A program made the translations under genes and the position numbers. From an uncultured Christensenellaceae bacterium (lineage in GTDB: Bacteria > Bacillota > Clostridia > Christensenellales > UMGS416), in contig CALWDW010000026.1 in assembly GCA_944376795.1 (NCBI GenBank), positions 1 to 32,951 on the forward strand: a DNA stretch of 32,951 nucleotides, read 5' to 3'. Positions 25,476-32,951 of this stretch are shown here, in pieces (the first letter of the stretch is position 1; the number at the start of each line of letters is the position of its first letter). Under the pieces are notes generated by a model. It was not told where the DNA came from. It made no database searches and was given only the letters and a program-made list of their open reading frames with translations.

Positions 25476-27455
25476 TTACGGGTTTCCCTGCAGCTGGAGG
25501 ATCCGGTCCCGGAGCCGGGCGGCCTCTTCAAAGTCCAGTTTCTCGGCGGCTTGGAGCATGGCCTGGCGGAGCTCTTCCACCGACATGGCCTCTTCCTTGG
25601 GGGGCTGGGCCTTGCGGCCGCGCTTCTTGGCGGGCGCGGTCTCTTCCTCCTCCACGTCGCTGGTGATTTCCAGTACATCGTGGATACGGCTGCGTACCGA
25701 TTGGGGGGTAATGTGGTTTTCTTCGTTATAGGCCAGCTGCAGGTCCCGGCGGCGGTTGGTCTCGTCGATGGCCTTGCGCATGGAGTCGGTGACGTTGTCC
25801 GCGTACATGATGACCCGACCGGACACGTTCCGGGCGGCGCGGCCAATGGTCTGGATCAGCGAGCGCTCCGACCGGAGGAACCCCTCCTTGTCGGCGTCCA
25901 GAATGGCCACCAGGGAGACCTCGGGGAGGTCCAGACCTTCCCGGAGTAGGTTGATACCCACCAGGACGTCAAACTTTCCCTTGCGCAGGTCGCGGATGAT
26001 CTCGATGCGCTCCATGGTATCGATGTCCGAGTGGAGGTAGCGGACGCGGACGTCCAGCTCCCGGAGGTAGTCGGTCAGGGACTCGGCCATTTTCTTGGTC
26101 AGGGTGGTGACCAGTACCCGCTCTCCACGGCCGGCCACGGCGCGGATCTCTTCCAGCAGGTCTTCGATCTGCCCCTCGATGGGCCGGACGCTGATGGAGG
26201 GATCCACCAGGCCGGTGGGCCGGATGATCTGCTCCACCACCTGGCCCGCGCGGGCCAGCTCATAGTCGGCGGGGGTGGCGCTGACGTAAATGGTCTGCCC
26301 CATGCGCGCCTGGAACTCCTCAAACTTCAGCGGGCGGTTGTCAAAGGCCGCCGGCAGGCGGAACCCATACTTGACCAAGGTCTCCTTCCGAGAGAAGTCC
26401 CCGGCGTACATGGCGCGGATCTGGCTGACGGTGACGTGGCTCTCGTCGATGAAGAGCAGGTAATCGTCAGGGAAGAAGTCCAGCAGGGAAAAGGCGGGTT
26501 CGCCGGGGGCGCGGCCGTCAAAGTAGCGGGAGTAGTTCTCAATGCCGCTGCAGTACCCGATCTCATTCATCATTTCGATGTCGTACTGGGTGCGCTGCTG
26601 GAGACGCTGGGCTTCCAACAGCATGCCCTCTTCTTCAAAGTACTGCACCCGTTGGGCCAGGTCCACCTCGATTTGGTCGATGGCCTGCTGCATTTTCTCC
26701 CGGGAGGTGGCATAGTGAGAGGCGGGGAATACGATAACGTGCTGCAATTTATGGAGGACCTTGCCGGTTAGGACCTCAAACTCCAGGATCCGGTCGATCT
26801 CATCGCCGAAAAACTCCACGCGCAGGGCCTTTTCGTCCTGGGAGGCGGGGAAGATCTCCACCACGTCGCCGTGGACACGGAAGGTGCCGCGAATAAAGTT
26901 CAGGTCGTTACGGTCGTATTGCATGTCCACCAGGCGGCGAAGCACGGCTTCCCGGCTGATTTGCATCCCCGGACGGATGGAGAGAGACATGTCCAGGTAC
27001 TCATGGGGATCCCCCAAGCCGTAGATGCAGGAGACGCTGGCTACCACGATGACATCCCGCCGCTCCAGCAGGGAAGCCGTCGCCGAATGGCGGAGCTTGT
27101 CGATCTCGTCATTGATGGCGGAATCCTTCTCAATGTAGGTATCCGAGGAGGGGATGTAGGCCTCCGGCTGGTAATAGTCGTAGTAGGATACAAAATATTC
27201 TACCGCGTTCTCCGGGAAGAATTCGCGGAATTCGCTGCAAAGTTGGGCGGCCAGCGTTTTGTTGTGCGCAATGACCAGGGCAGGCCGGTCCAGCTGGGCG
27301 ATGACGCAGGCCATGGTGTAGGTCTTTCCTGAACCGGTGACCCCCAGTAGCACCTGGTCATGGAGCCCGTCGCGAATCCCCTGGGTCAGCTGGGCGATGG
27401 CCTTGGGCTGGTCGCCGGTGGGCTGATAGGGTGCGTGTAGCTTGAATAGCGCCAT
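25476..27455 (-). CDS. uvrB: Excinuclease ABC subunit UvrB
   Basis: This 659-residue helicase-like protein is loaded by UvrA at damage and recruits UvrC. It has Walker [11 protein letters not shown], the beta-hairpin region [18 protein letters not shown], helicase motif VI region (QTIGRAARN) and the C-terminal UVR domain ([24 protein letters not shown]) that binds UvrC. A charged linker rich in Glu, Lys and Arg precedes the UVR domain. AAGGAGG lies just before the ATG. It is first in the operon and has a LexA box and promoter upstream. Confidence 0.98.
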   Translation of the reverse strand: MALFKLHAPYQPTGDQPKAIAQLTQGIRDGLHDQVLLGVTGSGKTYTMACVIAQLDRPALVIAHNKTLAAQLCSEFREFFPENAVEYFVSYYDYYQPEAYIPSSDTYIEKDSAINDEIDKLRHSATASLLERRDVIVVASVSCIYGLGDPHEYLDMSLSIRPGMQISREAVLRRLVDMQYDRNDLNFIRGTFRVHGDVVEIFPASQDEKALRVEFFGDEIDRILEFEVLTGKVLHKLQHVIVFPASHYATSREKMQQAIDQIEVDLAQRVQYFEEEGMLLEAQRLQQRTQYDIEMMNEIGYCSGIENYSRYFDGRAPGEPAFSLLDFFPDDYLLFIDESHVTVSQIRAMYAGDFSRKETLVKYGFRLPAAFDNRPLKFEEFQARMGQTIYVSATPADYELARAGQVVEQIIRPTGLVDPSISVRPIEGQIEDLLEEIRAVAGRGERVLVTTLTKKMAESLTDYLRELDVRVRYLHSDIDTMERIEIIRDLRKGKFDVLVGINLLREGLDLPEVSLVAILDADKEGFLRSERSLIQTIGRAARNVSGRVIMYADNVTDSMRKAIDETNRRRDLQLAYNEENHITPQSVRSRIHDVLEITSDVEEEETAPAKKRGRKAQPPKEEAMSVEELRQAMLQAAEKLDFEEAARLRDRILQLQGNP

Positions 27456-27494
27456 GCTCTCCTCCTTGTGGGCGGGCCTTTTTTAAGGCACTAG

Positions 27495-27536
27495 AGTAGT
27501 ATAGCACAGAGCCTGAAAAAAGGGAACGCATATTCG
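27495..27536 (-). promoter_or_regulatory. SOS-controlled promoter with LexA box
   Basis: On the minus strand CGAATATGCGTTCC (27523-27536) fits the Bacillus-type SOS box CGAACRNRYGTTYC at 13 of 14 positions. It abuts the -35 region of a promoter whose extended -10 is TGCTATACT (27498-27506 area). LexA bound here would block uvrB-uvrA until DNA damage. Confidence 0.8.
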
Positions 27537-27646
27537 CAAAATTATCTGTTTTTGTCTGGGAATTCATTTCGGGTGGGTAGAGACGCCTGCCTGGTGGATT
27601 CCATCCCAATGGGCCGATTTTCTGAGACAATTTGGTAAGACTGGCC

Positions 27647-27675
27647 TTGCTATCCCGTTGAAATAGGGTTATACT
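27647..27675 (+). promoter_or_regulatory. Promoter of the GH3 gene
   Basis: TTGCTA (27647-27652), a 17-base spacer and TATACT (27670-27675) lie 47 bases before the ATG. Confidence 0.75.
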
Positions 27676-27722
27676 ATACCTATATATGGAACAAACCGCT
27701 GCGGCGGAATAGGAGGGTGCAG

Positions 27723-29996
27723 ATGAACGTAAAGGAACTCATTTCCCAAATGACGCTGGAGGAGAAAGCGGGTCTCTGTTCGGGCAGCGATTTTTGGCAC
27801 CTCAAGGGTGTGGAACGCTTGGGGATCCCGGAGATCATGGTGTCCGATGGGCCGCATGGGCTGCGCAAGCAGGACCTGGAGGCCGACCATCTGGGCATCA
27901 ATAACAGCATCAAGGCGGTTTGCTTTCCTACGGGCGCTGCGCTGGCCTGCTCCTTTGACACGGCGCTGATCCAGGAGATGGGCGCCGCCCTGGGAGAGGA
28001 GTGCCAGGCTGAGGGCGTGGCGGTGATCCTCGGCCCGGGGAACAATATCAAGCGCTCCCCGCTGTGCGGGCGGAACTTTGAGTACTTTTCCGAGGATCCC
28101 TATCTGGCGGGCATGATGGCCGGCCACCACATCCTGGGCGTGCAGAGCCAGGGGATCGGTACCAGCCTGAAGCACTTTGCCGCCAACTCCCAGGAGGACC
28201 GGCGCATGACCGCCGACTCCCAGATTGACGAGCGGACCCTGCGGGAGATTTACCTGACCAACTTCGAGCTGGCGGTGAAGATTGGAAAGCCTTGGACGGT
28301 GATGTGCTCCTACAACAAGGTCAACGGCACCTATGCCGCCGACAACCACCGGCTTCTCACCGAGATTCTGCGGGACGAGTGGGGCTTTGACGGCATCGTG
28401 GTCAGCGACTGGGGCGCTGTGAACGAGAGAGTGCCGGGGCTGAAAGCCGGTATGGATCTGGAAATGCCGGCCAGCGGCGGGGTGAACGATGCTCTTATCG
28501 TCCAGGCCGTTCAGGACGGCACGCTGGACGAGAAGGTGCTGGATACCACGGTGGAGCGGATCCTTACCTTGATCGACCGGTACCTTTCCCACAAAAAGCC
28601 CGGCGCCTCTTACAGCAAGGAGGCCCACCACCAGCTGGCGCGGAAGATCGCCGGCCAGTGCATGGTGCTGCTGAAGAACGACGGCATCCTGCCCCTGGAC
28701 AAGAAGGCGAAAGTGGCCTTTATCGGAAAATTTGCCCAAGCGCCCCGGTACCAGGGAGGCGGCTCTTCCCATATCAATTCCTTCCGGGTGGAGTCGGCCA
28801 TGGACGCCAAGGGAGACCTGGACGTGATCTATGCCCCGGGCTATGATACCGCCGCCGATGTGGTGGACGAGGCCCTGATTGCCGAGGCGGTGGAGGCGGC
28901 CCGCACGGCCCAGGTGGCGGTGCTCTTTGTGGGCCTGCCCGACGCCTTTGAGTCCGAGGGCTTTGACCGTAAGCATATGGATATGCCCGCCTGCCAGAAC
29001 GCGCTGATCGACGCGGTGACCGCCGTGCAGCCTAACACTGTGGTGGTGCTGCACCATGGTTCTCCGGTGACCATGCCCTGGGCGGACAAGGTTCGGGGCA
29101 TTCTGGACGTCTATCTGGGTGGTCAGGCGGTAGGGGCGGCCACGCTGGACGTGCTCTACGGCGACGTGAATCCCTCGGGCAAACTGGCGGAGAGCGTTCC
29201 CTACCAGGTGGAGGACAATCCTTCTTATCTCTTCTATCCTGGCGAGGTGGACGATGTGCCCTATCGGGAAGGGGTATTTGTGGGGTATCGCTACTATGAC
29301 GCCAAGAAGATGCCGGTGCGCTATCCCTTTGGTTATGGCCTAAGCTATACGACCTTCGAATACAGCGGCCTGACGCTGGACAAGAAGGAGATGGAGGATA
29401 CCGACACCCTGACCGTACGGGTCAAGGTGAAGAATACCGGCAGCCGTGCGGGCAAGGAGACGGTGCAGCTCTACGTGCGGGACTGCCAGTCTACCATGCG
29501 CCGGCCGGATAAGGAACTGAAGGGCTTCGCCAAGGTGGAGCTGGCTCCCGGGGAGGAGAAGGAGGCCGTGTTTACCCTGGACAAGCGGGCCTTTGCCTAC
29601 TACAGCACCCGGATCCAGGACTGGCATGTGGAGACCGGGGACTTTGCCATCCTCATCGGCCGGTCCTCTCGGGACATTGTGCTGGAGGATACGGTGCGTG
29701 TCCGCTCCACCCGCCGCCTCCCTGTGACCTTCACCATGACCAGCACCGTGGGGGATATGCTCCAGTATCCCGAGGCGGTGGAAATGATGCAGGACATCCT
29801 CTCCGCCTATAAGCTGGGAAGCAACGACGATAATGCCGACAGCGAGAACGGCACCCTGGGCGAAGGCACGGCGGAGATGATGGAGGCCATGTTCCGGAAC
29901 ATGCCGGTGCGTTCTCTCCTCTCCTTCAGCGGAGGCACGGTGGACCGGGCCATGCTTCAGGAGATGCTGGATAAGATTAACGCCGTACTCGGGTAG
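27723..29996 (+). CDS. Glycoside hydrolase family 3 protein
   Basis: This 757-residue enzyme removes sugars from the non-reducing end of glycosides; many GH3 members are beta-glucosidases or beta-xylosidases. The N-terminal barrel shows SDGPHGLR (41-48), GRNFEYFSEDP (117-127), KHFAANSQE (150-158) and the nucleophile Asp229 in GIVVSDWG. The second alpha/beta domain follows (about 320-560), then a fibronectin III-like domain (about 590-670) and a C-terminal extension unusual in its Asp/Glu-rich composition (about 690-757). No signal peptide, so cytoplasmic. The ATG at 27723 has AGGAGG six bases upstream; a GTG two codons earlier overlaps it. Its sugar preference is not readable from sequence. 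Confidence 0.95.
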   Translation: MNVKELISQMTLEEKAGLCSGSDFWHLKGVERLGIPEIMVSDGPHGLRKQDLEADHLGINNSIKAVCFPTGAALACSFDTALIQEMGAALGEECQAEGVAVILGPGNNIKRSPLCGRNFEYFSEDPYLAGMMAGHHILGVQSQGIGTSLKHFAANSQEDRRMTADSQIDERTLREIYLTNFELAVKIGKPWTVMCSYNKVNGTYAADNHRLLTEILRDEWGFDGIVVSDWGAVNERVPGLKAGMDLEMPASGGVNDALIVQAVQDGTLDEKVLDTTVERILTLIDRYLSHKKPGASYSKEAHHQLARKIAGQCMVLLKNDGILPLDKKAKVAFIGKFAQAPRYQGGGSSHINSFRVESAMDAKGDLDVIYAPGYDTAADVVDEALIAEAVEAARTAQVAVLFVGLPDAFESEGFDRKHMDMPACQNALIDAVTAVQPNTVVVLHHGSPVTMPWADKVRGILDVYLGGQAVGAATLDVLYGDVNPSGKLAESVPYQVEDNPSYLFYPGEVDDVPYREGVFVGYRYYDAKKMPVRYPFGYGLSYTTFEYSGLTLDKKEMEDTDTLTVRVKVKNTGSRAGKETVQLYVRDCQSTMRRPDKELKGFAKVELAPGEEKEAVFTLDKRAFAYYSTRIQDWHVETGDFAILIGRSSRDIVLEDTVRVRSTRRLPVTFTMTSTVGDMLQYPEAVEMMQDILSAYKLGSNDDNADSENGTLGEGTAEMMEAMFRNMPVRSLLSFSGGTVDRAMLQEMLDKINAVLG

Positions 29997-30587
29997 GGAG
30001 CGGCGCTTTGAGCTGAGCGTCCGGCGTGGAATATAATCGAGGGAGGGTCAGGCTTGCCGGACCAAAACTGTTTGCTGTTGGCTGAATTCCAAAGCAGTCG
30101 GATACTGGAAGCAGGTAACTGCAAGCGCCAAGAACCCAAATCAGCTGGCGGGCTTCCATAAAAAACGTATGGGAACAGAAGCATCTGTTCCGCAAGGGCT
30201 TATATCCTATGCCGGGGTCATGGCTTAGCTATGGTGTATCCGAACACAGGAGATCGTTACCTTGGGCAGCATGTGGGTGTCATGTCACAACGCTAGCCGA
30301 AGGACGGTTTCCAAAGGTCGCTGCCAACGGTGGATGCCTTGACATGGCAAGAAAGAATATACTTTTTCCGTATTGGCGGAGAAGAAAGGTGGTGAACCCG
30401 GTGCGGATCCAGTGTTTTGTCTGCTGCGGCCGTGTGTATATGCGGCCCTGCTCTCCGGCGGCCGGGGAATCCATGCGGCGCTTGCGGCGGTGGAAAGGGA
30501 GGGGTCTGCCCTTTTGCTGGTTCCGCGCCATGCCGCCGTTTGCGCCCTTGCGGAGCTCCTGGGGAGTCTAGCGCATGCGTAAGTCTT
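29997..30587 (+). other. Unexplained leader-like stretch before the ABC operon
   Basis: About 590 bases hold no recognised gene. It has a promoter (30008-30037), a GTCCGGC/GCCGGAC inverted repeat (30019-30025, 30056-30062), a perfect GGAACAGA/TCTGTTCC hairpin (30172-30191) and ends at a strong terminator (30588-30619). The first half is less GC-rich than its surroundings. A frame at 30373-30582, TTG start with no ribosome site, gives 69 residues with plausible codon use but no family I know. No promoter is visible between the terminator and the ABC genes, so this could be a long regulatory leader or an independent RNA. Confidence 0.45.
30008..30037 (+). promoter_or_regulatory. Candidate promoter of the leader stretch
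   Basis: TTGAGC (30008-30013), an 18-base spacer and a perfect TATAAT (30032-30037), eleven bases after the GH3 stop. Transcription would start near 30044. Confidence 0.5.
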
Positions 30588-30619
30588 GCCTGGGCGGCTG
30601 TGGCCTCCCAGGCTTTTTT
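30588..30619 (+). terminator. Strong terminator directly before the ABC operon
   Basis: GCCTGGG pairs with CCCAGGC, extended inwards by GGC/GCC around a TGTG loop with one mismatch, followed by six T (30614-30619). It lies only 30 bases before the first ABC gene, in the position of an attenuator. Confidence 0.85.
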
Positions 30620-30649
30620 CTGCACTTTTGGAAAAGGAGATATTTGCTT

Positions 30650-31441
30650 ATGCATACCATCTTGTGGGCCTGCCGACGGGGAGCAGCCATGGCGGCTATG
30701 CCCGCCCGCGGCGCAGCCAATGGAGGGGTGCTGCCCCTGCTGCCCCGTTATCTGCTCAAGGCCCTTCGCATCCTGCCCATGTTATTCCTGTGGGAAGTGC
30801 TGCTTCAGGAGGGGGCCCATGTGGATATGACCCTGAACCAGGCCCGGAGCTATACCGTGCTGGGGACTGCCTTGTCTGGGATCCTGACCATTATGACGCC
30901 TGCCTCTGGCTGGAATTACGAGGGCAAACTGCTCAACCTGTTTCTCCGCCCCATGGGGGTGCTCCGCCAACTTACTTGCCAGACCCTGGGAGGGTGGCTG
31001 CCGGAATTCCCGGGATTCTCGCTTCCTGTTATAGGGATAGCGGCGCTATTGGGCGTGCCGCTGCTGCCTGCTTCGGGGTGGTTTTTCCCCAGTCTGCTGC
31101 TGTGCGTCAGCCTGGGCTTTGCCGTAGACTACCTTTTTGTTTGCCTGGCCATTCGTATGCAGGGGGCCAGCTACCAGGTCCAGAGCATTCGCGCGGCGCT
31201 GGCCGCCATCCTTTCGGGAAGCGTCATTCCTTTTGCGGCTATGCCGGAGCTTCTGGGAAACGCGCTGGCTTACCAGCCTTTTGGCAGCCTGGCCGCCGCG
31301 CCCTTGGCGATCTTTACCGGCCTGGCCCCGGATCCGGCATGGACGGTGTTCATCCAAATGCTCTGGAACGCCGTGCTGTGGCCCTTGGCGCTATTCTGTT
31401 TTTCCCACAGCCAGGAAAGGATGGTAAGCTATGGCGGGTAA
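30650..31441 (+). CDS. ABC-2-type permease, first subunit
   Basis: This 263-residue integral membrane protein has about six hydrophobic segments and matches the COG4587-type permeases that pair with a COG3694-type permease and a COG4586-type ATPase in an exporter of unknown substrate. The segment NQARSYTVLGTALSGI with following LLRPMGVLRQL-like stretch (KLLNLFLRPMGVL) is typical of that group. The ATG at 30650 has AAAGGAG ten bases upstream. An in-frame ATG at 30575 lies before the terminator and is rejected. It overlaps the next permease by 11 bases. Confidence 0.85.
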   Translation: MHTILWACRRGAAMAAMPARGAANGGVLPLLPRYLLKALRILPMLFLWEVLLQEGAHVDMTLNQARSYTVLGTALSGILTIMTPASGWNYEGKLLNLFLRPMGVLRQLTCQTLGGWLPEFPGFSLPVIGIAALLGVPLLPASGWFFPSLLLCVSLGFAVDYLFVCLAIRMQGASYQVQSIRAALAAILSGSVIPFAAMPELLGNALAYQPFGSLAAAPLAIFTGLAPDPAWTVFIQMLWNAVLWPLALFCFSHSQERMVSYGG

Positions 31442-32288
31442 ACTTCTCCGAAGCCTGCGCCGTTGTGGGCGGCTCATGGCCCTCTATGCAAAAATGGATC
31501 TGGCTTGGCTGTGCCGCGACACCAAGTTTGCGCTTACCTGTATTTTCACGGAGTTGGTCTCTTATCTGGCGGGGCTCAGCGGCATTTTTCTTCTGGCAGC
31601 CCGCTTTGACGGGGTGGGAGAGCTCTCTGCCGGCGAAGTGCTCTTTATGCTGGCCTACGCCGCGATGGTGGCGGGGGTCTTCCAGCTCTTCTTTTCCGCC
31701 AACAACGTGGGGCACATCAGCCGCCGCATTGGCCGGGGACAACTGGACCATATGCTGATCCAGCCGCTGCCCCTACATACCCAGTTGATGACCGAAGGTT
31801 TTCTGCCTTTTACCGGTTCCTCGGCGCTTCTGACGGGCACCGTCCTGCTCTGCGTCGCTGCAAGCCGGCTGGGGCTCCCGGTCAGCCTAGGGTGGTTGAC
31901 CCGGCTGTTGGGCAGCCTGGCCGTGACCACCGGCATGTGCCTGGGCTATTCCTATCTGGCTTCCTCTTTGGCCTTCTGGTTTCCTGTCCAGGCCGAGGAA
32001 ATTGCCACCGATGCGCTGGAACTGTTGGATGGTTTTGCTACCTATCCTTTGACGGGCATGCCGCTTGCGCTCCAAACGCTGATGCTCACCGCGGTGCCCG
32101 CAGGGCTTATGGCCTGGTTCCCCGCCATGAACCTGCTGGGCCGGGCGCCTCTGGGCTGGCCCCAAACCTATCCGGTGCTTTTTACCATCTTTCTGGGCCT
32201 GTTGGCCGGGTTCTGCTTTCGAAAGGGAATGATGTACTATGTGCGCAAGGGAATACACCGCTATATCCGCGGCGGCTTCCGGATGTGA
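31431..32288 (+). CDS. ABC-2-type permease, second subunit
   Basis: This 285-residue membrane protein has about six hydrophobic segments and the GRGQLDHMLIQPLP motif found in COG3694/DUF990-type permeases, where the form R-x-G-x-L-D-x-x-L-x-x-P is usual. It should form the channel together with the first permease, driven by the ATPase encoded next. The start overlaps the previous gene by 11 bases, with AAGGATGG as ribosome site. It overlaps the ATPase frame by 50 bases. Confidence 0.87.
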   Translation: MAGKLLRSLRRCGRLMALYAKMDLAWLCRDTKFALTCIFTELVSYLAGLSGIFLLAARFDGVGELSAGEVLFMLAYAAMVAGVFQLFFSANNVGHISRRIGRGQLDHMLIQPLPLHTQLMTEGFLPFTGSSALLTGTVLLCVAASRLGLPVSLGWLTRLLGSLAVTTGMCLGYSYLASSLAFWFPVQAEEIATDALELLDGFATYPLTGMPLALQTLMLTAVPAGLMAWFPAMNLLGRAPLGWPQTYPVLFTIFLGLLAGFCFRKGMMYYVRKGIHRYIRGGFRM

Positions 32289-32850
32289 GGAAGCCATATC
32301 CGTTGGGAATGTAACCAAAACCTTTGTCCAGCGGCAGAGGGAGAACGCGGGAGGTGGCCTCCTCCGCGGCCTGCTGCGTCCGTCCAAACGGGTGGTCACC
32401 GCCCTGGATGATGTTTCCTTTACCATTGCCGCGGGGGAATTCGCCGCCTATGCCGGCCCCAATGGCGCGGGGAAATCTACAACGATGAAGCTTTTGGCGG
32501 GCATGCTGCGCCCCGAAAGCGGGGAGATCTGGGTGCTGGGCATGTCTCCGTTCAGGCAGCGCGTCCCTCTGATGCGCCGCTTGGGTATCCTCTTTGGCAA
32601 CCGCAGCGAACTGTGGTGGGACCATCCTGTCTCCCAGTCTTTTGTATGGAAGAAGACCGTTTGGGATATCCCTGAGGATGTTTACCAGCGAAACCTGGAT
32701 ACGGTAATCCAACTGCTGGAACTGGGGCCGCTGATGAAGACCTTTGCCCGGGAACTGAGCCTGGGGCAGCGGATGCGGGCCGATTTAGGCCTGATGCTGC
32801 TTCACGGCCCGGAACTGCTTCTGCTGGATGTAAACTGTAGGATAGCTTAG
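32239..32850 (+). pseudogene. ABC exporter ATPase, truncated at Walker B by inserted DNA
   Basis: The frame encodes Walker A GPNGAGKST (73-81), a Q-loop region FGNRSELWWDHP (Asn where relatives usually have Gln), signature LSLGQR (174-179) and the start of Walker B, ELLLLD. In place of the expected DEPT the sequence changes to VNCRIA and stops at 32848-32850. The catalytic Glu, the H-loop and the rest of the COG4586-type protein are missing, so it cannot hydrolyse ATP normally. The start is uncertain: the ATG at 32239 overlaps the permease by 50 bases, while the family's usual N-terminus (ISVGNVTKTF) begins at an ATA codon at 32296 with GAGG before it. The remaining part of the gene may lie beyond the inserted element. 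Confidence 0.85.
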
Positions 32851-32951
32851 AGTGTGTTTTGCGTGTATGGAGTTGGAAAGGAGCAGAGGATAACCACACG
32901 ATACACAGAAGAAAGAGGGAAATGTATATACAGTAAGGGAGGAGCAGGTGA
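32830..32951 (+). mobile_element. Left end of an inserted element, continues past the window
   Basis: From about 32830 the sequence no longer fits the ABC ATPase and becomes more A/T-rich. It contains GTGTAT (32863-32868) and ATACAC (32901-32906) as an inverted pair. At the very end GGGAGG (32937-32942) stands five bases before a GTG (32948-32950), a convincing start of a gene reading out of the window. The type of element cannot be told; a site-specific recombinase-borne transposon or integrative element fits best because a gene begins about 120 bases inside the end. Confidence 0.65.

Noticed and set aside
30388..30415. T-box-like sequence AAAGGTGGTGAACCC followed by GTGCGG
   Set aside because: It does not match the T-box core GGGTGGNACCGCG, and no tRNA-related gene follows.
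30373..30582. A 69-residue frame just before the terminator at 30588
   Set aside because: Codon use looks plausible and part of it faintly recalls small DUF3343-type proteins, but it needs a TTG start without a ribosome site and lacks clear motifs. It is kept only as a note in the leader stretch.
32852..32864. GTGTG as the 5' end of a group II intron in the ATPase gene
   Set aside because: The ATPase reading already breaks about 20 bases earlier, so this GTGTG is not at the junction.

Overview
The window looks like a chromosomal segment of a GC-rich Clostridia member, most likely an Oscillospiraceae-type gut anaerobe. This is inferred from the gene families, not from a marker gene. Pointers are the CD1871A-type CXXC mini-protein next to a TlpA-like lipoprotein and a polyferredoxin, a NifS/NifU pair under an IscR-like Rrf2 regulator, a BlaI/M56 pair, Bacillus/Clostridium-type promoters with strong Shine-Dalgarno sequences, a Gram-positive SOS box before uvrB, and several cytoplasmic glycosidases. 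No rRNA or CRISPR array is visible.

Layout. 1-223: short iterated repeats and a large inverted repeat, then a terminator. 224-314 (-): tRNA-Ser(CGA). 501-2621 (+): a four-gene redox operon (TlpA-like lipoprotein, Rrf2 regulator, 47-residue CXXC protein, membrane polyferredoxin) with a consensus promoter and a dyad at the start of transcription. 2685-6078 (-): two cytoplasmic glycosidase-like proteins, GH123/DUF4091-like and DUF6259-like. 6326-6886 (+): a GNAT acetyltransferase. 7437-9469 (-): the iron-sulfur assembly operon iscR-like, nifS, nifU. 9764-12878 (+): purB and guaA, the last steps to AMP and GMP. 13123-14108 (-): two GNAT genes, one frameshifted in a homopolymer. 14355-16807 (+): a Nudix hydrolase, an unrecognised zinc-ribbon/coiled-coil protein and a PPOX-fold flavoprotein. 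17191-19601 (+): BlaI-type repressor and M56 sensor peptidase behind two identical-arm operators. 19983-21344 (+): a GH39-like glycosidase. 21506-22350 (-): a 2[4Fe-4S] ferredoxin and a membrane Fe-S protein. 22504-27455 (-): uvrB-uvrA under a near-perfect LexA box. 27723-29996 (+): a GH3 glycosidase. 29997-30649: a 650-base stretch without a convincing gene but with its own promoter and a strong terminator just before an ABC exporter operon. 30650-32850 (+): two ABC-2-type permeases and an ATPase cut off inside Walker B by foreign DNA that continues past the window end.

How the genes fit together. Three themes recur. The first is Fe-S and thiol redox: two membrane polyferredoxin-type systems, the isc operon that would supply their clusters, and two different Rrf2 regulators. 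The second is intracellular glycan breakdown: GH123-like, DUF6259, GH39-like and GH3 proteins, none with a signal peptide, so oligosaccharides must be imported first. The third is housekeeping: purine synthesis and nucleotide excision repair.

The observations most worth following are the ABC exporter ATPase interrupted at Walker B by an incoming mobile element, the long promoter-to-terminator leader ahead of that operon, the redox operon with its hidden 47-residue gene, and the BlaI/M56 pair with no beta-lactamase beside it.
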